NCBI GenBank assembly: GCA_027061855.1 | Contig: JAMOVT010000034.1 | Location: forward strand, 1-32,375 | Length of the DNA: 32,375 nucleotides | From: Flavobacteriales bacterium | Lineage (GTDB): Bacteria; Bacteroidota; Bacteroidia; Flavobacteriales; Flavobacteriaceae | Direction of reading: 5' to 3' | In this document: positions 1-5,350 of the stretch, one piece after another | Numbering within the stretch: the first letter of the stretch is position 1 | Layout of the letters: the number at the start of each line of letters is the position of its first letter | Translations under genes and position numbers: made by a program | The notes under the pieces: model-generated | Database searches by the model: none | Told to the model about the DNA's origin: nothing | The model's input: the letters and a program-made list of their open reading frames with translations, nothing else

Positions 1-27
1 GCTCAACACAATCATAAATTCTCCATT
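1..27 (-). pseudogene. Third rsmI 3'-end remnant at window edge
   Basis: Read on the minus strand, bases 27-1 give N-G-E-F-M-I-V-L-S. The intact RsmI encoded at 9719-10399 has K-G-E-F-V-I-V-L-S at the matching place near its C-terminus. At the nucleotide level about 21 of the first 24 bases match the rsmI gene. The remnant lies directly after the end of the leftmost operon gene (54), the same position the copy A remnant takes after the gene ending at 5351. It is cut by the window edge, so the rest of this repeat copy cannot be seen. The match is short, but frame, sequence and context agree. Confidence 0.62.
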
Positions 28-53
28 ATGATATTTCCCGATAATAAAAAGCT

Positions 54-683
54 TTAAAAACGAACTTTAAGAGTCGGTAATACAGAAAGATTTTCCATCC
101 CATTCAAAGAATAATAAAATTTTCCTTTTATACCTAACTCTAAATAATCCCTTATAGGAAAATAATATTCCAAAGATAAAAAAACACTAAAATGATCCGA
201 CCTGTTTTTTTCATTTACAAAAACCAACACAAAATCACCATTTGCATACCTATCAGTATAGGTCCGATTATAATAATCGATAAAAAAACTCAGACCTAAA
301 TTGAAACTAAAATTATTCTTGAAAGTTGTTCCGAAATGGATGTCGTAAAAAAGTTTTTCATGTACATTATAATAATTATCAAGAACAATAACCTCATTGG
401 AATTATAAAATCTCATTTGTTCATTTATGGTTTTTGAATGCTGTTGTTTTGAAAAACCCAATCCGATATATCGATTCCCTTTGAGTTTATAATCCAAATT
501 AAATTCCAAAAAAGAGCCCCAAGCGGGAATGTCAAGTTTAACAGGATCCAAAGAGGAATAATCTGCATAATCTATATAAGACATCCCGTAGGAAACTGAA
601 AAATCGAAATGAGTTTTCTTATTTTCTTGAGCAACTACAGAAAGAAAGAAAAAAGTGAAAGCAAATAAAAAATAGTTTTTCAT
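54..683 (-). CDS. Outer-membrane beta-barrel protein, unknown role
   Basis: This 209-aa protein starts with a typical signal peptide (MKNYFLFAFTFFFLSVVAQ, cleavage near residue 19). The rest is a series of short amphipathic strands rich in Tyr, Phe and Asn, ending in the aromatic K-V-R-F that suits insertion by the BAM complex. Length and pattern fit a small 8- to 10-strand outer-membrane barrel. I recognise no specific family. It is the last gene of the leftward operon that begins at 4679; only 2 bases separate it from the preceding barrel gene, so the two are probably co-translated. A role as a surface partner of the cassette peptide is inference. Confidence 0.7.
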   Translation of the reverse strand: MKNYFLFAFTFFFLSVVAQENKKTHFDFSVSYGMSYIDYADYSSLDPVKLDIPAWGSFLEFNLDYKLKGNRYIGLGFSKQQHSKTINEQMRFYNSNEVIVLDNYYNVHEKLFYDIHFGTTFKNNFSFNLGLSFFIDYYNRTYTDRYANGDFVLVFVNEKNRSDHFSVFLSLEYYFPIRDYLELGIKGKFYYSLNGMENLSVLPTLKVRF

Positions 684-685
684 AA

Positions 686-1354
686 TTAAAAGTTTTTACC
701 AATTAATATTTCAAGGTTATAGTAGGAGGGATATACAGGAATTGTTTCAGTATGTTCATTATCAAATAAATAAAAGAATGAAGGGTTTATTCCTACGAAA
801 TAATTTTTGTGAAAAGTATATTGAAATTGAATTCCGAAACTTCTGTAAAAATTATTCATTTTTTCTTTAATTAATTCACTGGAATATTTTATTAATTCCC
901 CTGTTTCGTAAACATAGGAGAAGTTGTTTATATAAAAAAATTCCGAAGTGCTAAAAGCATATCCCAAACCGGCATTAAAGCTTAATAAAAAACGAGTATT
1001 GTTCACAAACGAATACCCTATTTTACCACCCAGTTGGTATATTCTTATGTTATCCCACATAAGATTAAAGGGAAAATCATTCTCATAAACATTATGAGAC
1101 AAAATATAACGGTCGAACTCTTTTTTATTTTTATAAAAACTGGGGAAATTATCACTTTGTGCATAGCCAATATTCACCCCATAAGAAAAGGATTTGCTGA
1201 ATCTGTTTTGATAATTAATCCCAACTGAAAAATTATTAAGGTTCTTGTCTTTATCCGGAAACCATGGTTTGCCGAATGAAATATATCCGGATTGGGTTTG
1301 TCCTTGCATCAGGAGGGTAGGTATAAAAAATAATAAGAAATATATTTTTTTCAT
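686..1354 (-). CDS. Outer-membrane beta-barrel protein, unknown role
   Basis: The start chosen is the ATG at 1354, giving MKKIYFLLFFIPTLLMQGQTQ, a clear signal peptide. The frame is open 12 codons further upstream, but that extension would spoil the signal peptide. The mature part (about 200 of 222 aa) has alternating hydrophobic and polar residues, many Tyr, Phe and Asn, and ends with G-K-N-F, an aromatic C-terminus typical of outer-membrane barrels. It resembles the next gene (54-683) in size and layout; the pair may be distant paralogues. The gene ahead of it ends at 1469, leaving a 114-bp gap in which I see no convincing promoter or terminator. Confidence 0.7.
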   Translation of the reverse strand: MKKIYFLLFFIPTLLMQGQTQSGYISFGKPWFPDKDKNLNNFSVGINYQNRFSKSFSYGVNIGYAQSDNFPSFYKNKKEFDRYILSHNVYENDFPFNLMWDNIRIYQLGGKIGYSFVNNTRFLLSFNAGLGYAFSTSEFFYINNFSYVYETGELIKYSSELIKEKMNNFYRSFGIQFQYTFHKNYFVGINPSFFYLFDNEHTETIPVYPSYYNLEILIGKNF

Positions 1355-1468
1355 TGTTTTTTCTTTGATAAACCAAGATGGCCTTTGCACTCTTAGTTTG
1401 ATTTTGTATAATATATTTTTAACGAGTTCTTTTCTTTCTATTACTTTATAATCTTTTAATTTGTTGAA

Positions 1469-2071
1469 TCAAAATTGATTTTCTTTGAAAAAAAAATGAT
1501 CCGTATTAATTAATATAATTTGCGCATCTTTCACCTTGTTTGTTTTTAGATTGTTAATTACCAAATAGATAGCATCTTTTGAAATTTTCTCAAACATCCT
1601 TGTCCAAAATATAATTATTGTATATTTTTTTAGCTTATCATTAAATTGAAATATCTCATTGATTTTTTTGAATCTAATTGAGTTAAAATCCTCTGGGTTT
1701 TTAGCCGAGTGAGGCGGAAAGATGGAAAAGCGATTTTCATAATTCCAATCCAAGCCGGATAGTTGACCTTTTGCATAGCAATTAGCATGAAAAGAAACCA
1801 AAGAATCTCTATCAAAATATAGTATCTGAATAGGTTGACTTAAATCTTTTCTCTGTATAGAATCTTTTCCAAGTGCTATATAATTGTAAAATTCGTTATA
1901 GGTAGAAACTTTATCATTCACCGGGTAGCTTTGTTTAATTTCAGCAATGAATTTATCATATTCTTTTTGGTCAAATTCTTTAATTTCCTTATATCCATAC
2001 ACATTTTTCAATAATAATGAACAGGATGAGAAAAGAAAAAGCATTGTTAATAATATCGGATTTTTTTTCAA
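1469..2071 (-). CDS. Lipoprotein of unknown function (TTG start)
   Basis: The start codon is TTG at 2071. It gives KKNPILLTMLFLFSSC, a lipoprotein signal with its lipidated Cys near residue 17; the first ATG (M10) would leave almost no signal, so TTG is preferred. The 200-aa product has no recognised domain. Residues about 140-190 (YTIIIFWTRMFEKI, then a helix and ILINTD) resemble the core strand-helix-strand of a thioredoxin fold in which the CxxC is absent. The preceding gene product (2086-2784) shows a similar stretch, so the two may be paralogues with a degenerate thioredoxin fold. That relation is inference. The gap to the preceding gene is 14 bp, consistent with one operon. Confidence 0.68.
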   Translation of the reverse strand: MKKNPILLTMLFLFSSCSLLLKNVYGYKEIKEFDQKEYDKFIAEIKQSYPVNDKVSTYNEFYNYIALGKDSIQRKDLSQPIQILYFDRDSLVSFHANCYAKGQLSGLDWNYENRFSIFPPHSAKNPEDFNSIRFKKINEIFQFNDKLKKYTIIIFWTRMFEKISKDAIYLVINNLKTNKVKDAQIILINTDHFFFKENQF

Positions 2072-2085
2072 AGCTTTTATTTTAA

Positions 2086-2784
2086 TTATTTTAGTGGCAA
2101 CTTTCCAAATTTCATATCATATTTTTTATGACCTGTTTTTCGTATCAACATTTTCATTTTTTTCCCTTTTTTCAGCCCCCAATCCTCCCGCAAGTCATTA
2201 TTTATTTTGATTATAAAAACCTTCTTGTTGATTTTTTTTAACCAATCTTTAAACATTAAATAGTCTTCGAAAGTTATTTTTTTTGACTGTGCATAGATAC
2301 TCCAATTATACATGAAATAGTAATCTGCAGCCGGCAAATCCCTTTTTGTTATTTTTTTATTTTCAAGGCTGACAGTATGCGCCAATAAAGAGTCCAGCCT
2401 ATCAAAGTAATAATAATTTTGCCGGTCGATTGTGTCATTACAGTCTGATATTAAATGCTCATAATCTTCTGCAATTTGAGCCAATTGCACAGCCTCACAA
2501 GTTTCATTCCCATCATAACATTTTCGCTTGCCCTCCCGGTCATAAATAATGAGTTTTGATAAAAACATATTCCCCGTAATTTTTTTTATCTCATCTTTAG
2601 GCACTTTATCAAAGAGTAAATTTAAATAGGCGTCATCTAATTCCGAATTTTTGACAAAATTTTTTATGCTGGTTTTTGTTTCTACTTTTGGATTTTTAAA
2701 GCCTCCCATAAAGCGATAAACACTTATGCATGAGGTATTTATACTGAGAAATACAAAAATAATTAGAGAGCCTTTTTTAATCAT
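2086..2784 (-). CDS. Lipoprotein of unknown function
   Basis: The 232-aa product begins MIKKGSLIIFVFLSINTSC, a lipoprotein signal with the lipid Cys at residue 19. The mature protein is charged and has Cys residues around 90-115 (RKCYDGNETC, SDC). Residues about 165-210 (ADYYFMYNWSIYAQ, then a helix and VFIIKINNDLREDW) recall a TlpA or thioredoxin-like core with no CxxC. No family is recognised with confidence. The gene overlaps the end of the preceding thioredoxin-like gene (stop at 2777) by 8 bp, which indicates translational coupling. It may sit in the outer membrane facing the periplasm as a partner of that oxidoreductase; this is inference. Confidence 0.7.
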   Translation of the reverse strand: MIKKGSLIIFVFLSINTSCISVYRFMGGFKNPKVETKTSIKNFVKNSELDDAYLNLLFDKVPKDEIKKITGNMFLSKLIIYDREGKRKCYDGNETCEAVQLAQIAEDYEHLISDCNDTIDRQNYYYFDRLDSLLAHTVSLENKKITKRDLPAADYYFMYNWSIYAQSKKITFEDYLMFKDWLKKINKKVFIIKINNDLREDWGLKKGKKMKMLIRKTGHKKYDMKFGKLPLK

Positions 2785-3643
2785 TATCCATTTTTTCTTT
2801 TAAAAAGCCGGGAACTGAGTGCGAATTTCCAATTCCTATAATTTCGTTATTTTTAATAATCAGCGTAGTTGGATATCTATAAACATGTATGCTATCCAGG
2901 ATTTTTTCTGTACCTTTATAAAACAACACTTTATAAGGCCATTTTTTTACCAAAGCAAGGTTATCTTCCAGTTTTTCATTTCTAAAAGGCACATTGACAA
3001 TAAAAAAGTGTACATTATCCAAAGTTTTAATTTTATCATAAAAAGTACGATATTCATCAAAACCCAAATAACAATAACCACAACTACTTGTCCAGAAATC
3101 CAATATGTAATAATCGTCTTTACTATTTAAGTAAACCCGTTTATTATTTTCATCTATAAGTTGCAAATCCTTTATTTTGATAGTTGTGTCAATTTCCGGT
3201 TGGAAATTTCCATAATTTAATTTATGAAGCCACATTTGATATCCTTTATTTATTCCCATAAAACCTGAAACAAGCATTAATAAAAACACATACTTAAAAT
3301 ATCTAAGCGATGTAAGCAGTCCTAAAACAACTCCCAAAATAAAAGATAGAGAGCTGGGAGTTGCAATTTGATAAAATTTCCAATTGTTTACATGAAAAAC
3401 AAAAAATATCATGAAAAAATTAGGAAGCAGAAAAATCATATACCACAATAACTTATTTTTTTTCGCATATTTTTTCAATAGGACCATACCTAAAAAACCA
3501 TAAAACAAATACACAAATGCTTTGATATGATGCCCAAAAGGCTTACCCCCTAATCTTGCAATACCCACAGTAATTGCTAAAGAAAAAAGCAAGCCTACGA
3601 ATAATAATAACCTGTAAGAAACAATTTGAGTTTTTTTAATCAT
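2777..3643 (-). CDS. Membrane protein with C-terminal thioredoxin-like domain
   Basis: The first 140 residues of this 288-aa protein hold about four to five hydrophobic membrane segments (near 12-30, 42-56, 66-84, 98-112, 117-132). They are followed by a thioredoxin-fold domain with LDFWTSSCGYCYLG, giving a redox pair at C188 and C191. A cis-Pro candidate follows in HVYRYPTTLIIKNNEIIG. The architecture, a multi-helix membrane part carrying a periplasmic thiol-disulfide domain, fits TlpA-like or MauE/DoxX-associated redox proteins. It overlaps both neighbours (8 bp and 4 bp). Next to a protein with eight cysteines, a job in making or isomerising its disulfides is a reasonable inference. Confidence 0.78.
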   Translation of the reverse strand: MIKKTQIVSYRLLLFVGLLFSLAITVGIARLGGKPFGHHIKAFVYLFYGFLGMVLLKKYAKKNKLLWYMIFLLPNFFMIFFVFHVNNWKFYQIATPSSLSFILGVVLGLLTSLRYFKYVFLLMLVSGFMGINKGYQMWLHKLNYGNFQPEIDTTIKIKDLQLIDENNKRVYLNSKDDYYILDFWTSSCGYCYLGFDEYRTFYDKIKTLDNVHFFIVNVPFRNEKLEDNLALVKKWPYKVLFYKGTEKILDSIHVYRYPTTLIIKNNEIIGIGNSHSVPGFLKEKMDND

Positions 3644-4026
3644 TCTCTTTTTTTAACAAATCCCTTAATATCAACAATTGAGAATATTTCTTTTATATTG
3701 GATTTAATCACAATACTCCTTTCAAATCTTCCCTTGACTTCAGGTAGTATTTTCACTTCTATAAATGTATCTTGTTTAGGGTCAATAATTGAATCCTTAA
3801 TTTTAGCAATAGTGCAGCCACAATCAGATGACACGCTATATAATTTTAATGTATTGTCACCTATATTTTTAATATTGATCCTTCTAGTTATTTCTTTATT
3901 AATGAAAATTGTATCTAAATTCAATTCATTGGGAATTATATACATATTTATTTTTTCTTTCTTACTTTCAGAATTACAAGAAAGAAGAAAAACTAGTAAA
4001 ATACCTAAAATACAAATCTTTCTCAT
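3640..4026 (-). CDS. DUF1573 domain lipoprotein
   Basis: The 128-aa product starts MRKICILGILLVFLLSC, a lipoprotein signal with the lipid Cys at residue 17. The mature part is one Ig-like DUF1573 domain: the family's core SSDCGCTIAKI is present at about residues 66-76, followed by the usual I-x-P-K-x-x-x-x-I-x-V pattern. DUF1573 proteins are common surface or periplasmic proteins in Bacteroidota with no settled biochemical role. The gene lies 17 bp after the fulvocin-C-like gene and overlaps the next one by 4 bp (ATGA). This neighbourhood of a DUF1573 protein, a thioredoxin-like membrane protein and a Cys-rich peptide suggests one functional set. Confidence 0.85.
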   Translation of the reverse strand: MRKICILGILLVFLLSCNSESKKEKINMYIIPNELNLDTIFINKEITRRINIKNIGDNTLKLYSVSSDCGCTIAKIKDSIIDPKQDTFIEVKILPEVKGRFERSIVIKSNIKEIFSIVDIKGFVKKRE

Positions 4027-4043
4027 TTTAAAATATATTAAAT

Positions 4044-4679
4044 TTAGTAACTACACTTATCTCCATTACAGTCTTGGCTCCAAAATCCTCCACAGCCACC
4101 ATCTGTCATAACGCATTTTGTTCCAGAACATTCTCCATATTCTATTCCCACAGATATATAGCCAATAGAAGTAAGTCGCCCGCAAGTATACCGCGAGCCT
4201 CTAGCACAATTACATACCCTTTGTTGATTTTTTTTGTTTTGCATCAAATCACTATTTATTAAAAGAAAATCATCATTATTCAAATCAAAAAGTAAAGAAA
4301 AAAGAGTTTTAGAATCAAATAGTAGCTTACCTTCTTTAATTAACTCATCCATAATTACAGTGTTGGTGATTTTATGTTTTTTGGAAGATTTTATAAATAA
4401 ATTTTTATCAATTAAGTTTATTAAATTATCAATATATGTTAATTGATCTCTATTAAAATTTCCCATATATTTTAAATGTCTATATTTTGCTTTCCATAGA
4501 TTAGCCTTTTCTTCAGCAGATAAAGTTCTAAATGCATTACGTTGTTTTGAAAGATTTTTAATTGCGGTAATATTATTATATAAATCATCAGTGGAATCAA
4601 ACATTGCTTCTTTCTTACAGGATTGAAGAACCACGAGTCCTATTAAAAGTATAATTAAAGTTTTAAATATTTTTTTCAT
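4044..4679 (-). CDS. Fulvocin C-related Cys-rich lipoprotein (putative bacteriocin-like)
   Basis: The 211-aa protein has a lipoprotein signal (lipid Cys at residue 21), a helical charged middle of about 130 residues, and a C-terminal domain of about 57 residues with eight cysteines at 156, 158, 166, 184, 189, 196, 204 and 209. Their spacing, with V-C-N-C at the front and C-S-G-T-K-C, G-G-C-G and C-N-G near the end, resembles fulvocin C, a four-disulfide bacteriocin of Myxococcus fulvus, and the 'fulvocin C-related' proteins of Bacteroidota. It is the first gene of the leftward operon, 256 bp from a strong promoter. Bacteriocin activity is not shown by sequence; a cell-surface, contact-delivered or cleaved toxin, or simply a disulfide-rich surface protein, are all possible. 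Confidence 0.78.
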   Translation of the reverse strand: MKKIFKTLIILLIGLVVLQSCKKEAMFDSTDDLYNNITAIKNLSKQRNAFRTLSAEEKANLWKAKYRHLKYMGNFNRDQLTYIDNLINLIDKNLFIKSSKKHKITNTVIMDELIKEGKLLFDSKTLFSLLFDLNNDDFLLINSDLMQNKKNQQRVCNCARGSRYTCGRLTSIGYISVGIEYGECSGTKCVMTDGGCGGFWSQDCNGDKCSY

Positions 4680-4928
4680 AATTAATAATTTTTAAAGTTT
4701 AAAGTTTGTTTTATGATAAGTTACAGCTACCTATCAAAGCTTCCTCTCTTCATAAAAGAAGTTAAGCGCTCCAAACTTTATTTACTCTAAAAATAGTATC
4801 TTTGTCTTGACTAAACAAAGTTTGGTCTCTATGGGAAGGCTGCTCGAAGTTTTCCACGACGCCGGCAGCTTTCCCTCCTTTATATATTTTCTTCCCGTTA
4901 AGTCATATAATTTATTTTTTAAATTTTC
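4680..4928 (-). promoter_or_regulatory. Long structured 5' leader of cassette 1 operon
   Basis: Between the promoter at 4935-4965 and the first gene lie about 250 nt that can fold on the minus strand. The stem GGGAA/GCTGC pairs 4865-4875 with 4833-4843. Its counterpart in copy B reads GCTAC with GTAGC, so one pair has changed on both sides (G-C to A-T), which supports a real stem. A 9-bp stem CCAAACTTT/AAAGTTTGG joins 4817-4825 to 4771-4779 in both copies. A hairpin GATAGGT/ACTTATC near the start codon (about 4714-4735) keeps pairing through a G-U wobble. Whether it is a riboswitch-like control, a stabilising leader or the source of a small RNA is unknown. Confidence 0.55.
4797..4804 (+). promoter_or_regulatory. 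Candidate rightward -7 element
   Basis: TATCTTTG matches the Bacteroidota -7 consensus TAnnTTTG and is kept in copy B (9313-9320). No TTG is found 17-23 bp upstream, so it is a weak call. If active, it would make an RNA antisense to the leftward leader that runs towards the 36-codon ORF. Just downstream, GACTAAAC/GTTTGGTC could form an 8-bp hairpin on this strand. Confidence 0.3.
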
Positions 4929-4934
4929 TGTCAG

Positions 4935-4965
4935 CAAATATAATACCCCCCCGGCAACATGCAAA
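4935..4965 (-). promoter_or_regulatory. Bacteroidota promoter with G7 spacer, cassette 1
   Basis: On the minus strand this reads TTTG, a 19-bp spacer, then TATATTTG, a full match to the Bacteroidota housekeeping promoter. The spacer contains seven consecutive G (4946-4952 as C on the plus strand). Copy B has eight G and a 20-bp spacer. The promoter faces the fulvocin-C-like operon and lies about 256 bp ahead of its start codon. Confidence 0.8.
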
Positions 4966-5021
4966 CAAAAACGCAATATTTATTTAATTATATTGCATTT
5001 TTATCAATTTATTAAAGTTTT

Positions 5022-5132
5022 ATGAAAAATAGAAAAAAATTAAATTCCCTTTTAATAGGGGAAGCCATTGTGTTTATTGGGGAAGCAATAAAACAGGGAA
5101 GTTTTACAATTATATTAATCTCATTATTTTAA
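5022..5132 (+). CDS. 36-aa small protein candidate, copy A
   Basis: An ATG-to-TAA frame of 36 codons: a basic N-terminus MKNRKKLNSLL, then I-GEAIVFIGEAIKQ with a doubled GEAI, and a hydrophobic tail GSFTIILISLF. It is preceded by AT-rich DNA (TTAAAGTTTT) as is usual for this phylum. Copy B encodes the same peptide with one change (Ile12 to Arg). With one base difference in 111, this is the best conserved stretch of the repeat. It points away from the leftward operon and towards the rsmI end. A small basic and hydrophobic peptide of this type could be a membrane-active or toxin-like peptide, but the family is unknown and it may not be translated. Confidence 0.42.
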   Translation: MKNRKKLNSLLIGEAIVFIGEAIKQGSFTIILISLF

Positions 5133-5203
5133 GAAAACTGAGAAAAAATTAGAGCAATCTCAATAAATTATCAAGCAAATAAAAGCAAAAATTTTCGATT
5201 TTA

Positions 5204-5337
5204 TTATTTTTTCTGTGCACCGCTCAATACAACCACAAAATCTCCTTTGGGCTTTTTCTGTTCGAAATAGTCCAGGAGTTCTTGAAGGCTTCCACGGTGC
5301 ATTTCTTAATAAAGCTTGGAGATTCCCAGAAAAATGG
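5204..5337 (-). pseudogene. rsmI 3'-end remnant, copy A
   Basis: On the minus strand the sequence encodes HRGSLQELLDYFEQKKPKG, then D-F-V-V-V-L-S-G-A-Q-K-K and a stop. The intact RsmI ends almost identically (E-F-V-I-V instead of D-F-V-V-V). Upstream, an in-frame TAA at 5306-5308 replaces a Glu codon, similarity fades, and it ends near 5337. It cannot encode a methyltransferase, since the catalytic N-terminal region is absent. It marks the outer edge of the direct repeat and lies 12 bp from the end of the receptor gene at 5351. Confidence 0.9.
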
Positions 5338-5350
5338 AGGCAATAATAAG

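Larger units (their letters stand above)
4677..5339. repeat. Direct repeat copy A (cassette seam)
   Basis: About 663 bp, matching copy B at 9194-9857 in the same orientation. It runs from the start codon of the leftward peptide gene, through the structured leader, promoter and 36-codon ORF, into the last 45 or so codons of rsmI. By eye, identity is about 88-93% over most of the unit, highest in the small ORF (one difference in 111 bases) and lowest in the decaying rsmI part. Homology stops at the peptide start codon on one side and inside rsmI on the other. The protein genes next to the two copies are unrelated, so the repeat behaves as a shared seam around exchangeable operons. Confidence 0.9.

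Noticed and set aside
4755-4775. The motif GAAGTTAAGCG in the repeats resembles part of 5S rRNA
   Set aside because: Only about 11 bases match; the rest of the region cannot form the 5S helices, and the place fits the operon leader.
4782-4976. A 64-codon minus-strand frame in copy A containing KLYDLTGRKY, resembling a secretion sorting-domain motif
   Set aside because: A 2-base length difference shifts the frame in copy B, where it soon hits a stop. Much of it lies in the structured leader, and it begins upstream of the likely transcript start.
4991-5006. The GCAATAT/ATATTGC hairpin ahead of the 36-aa ORF as a terminator
   Set aside because: The stem is AT-rich with a loop of about 10 bases and only a short T-run; it differs between copies outside the seven paired bases.
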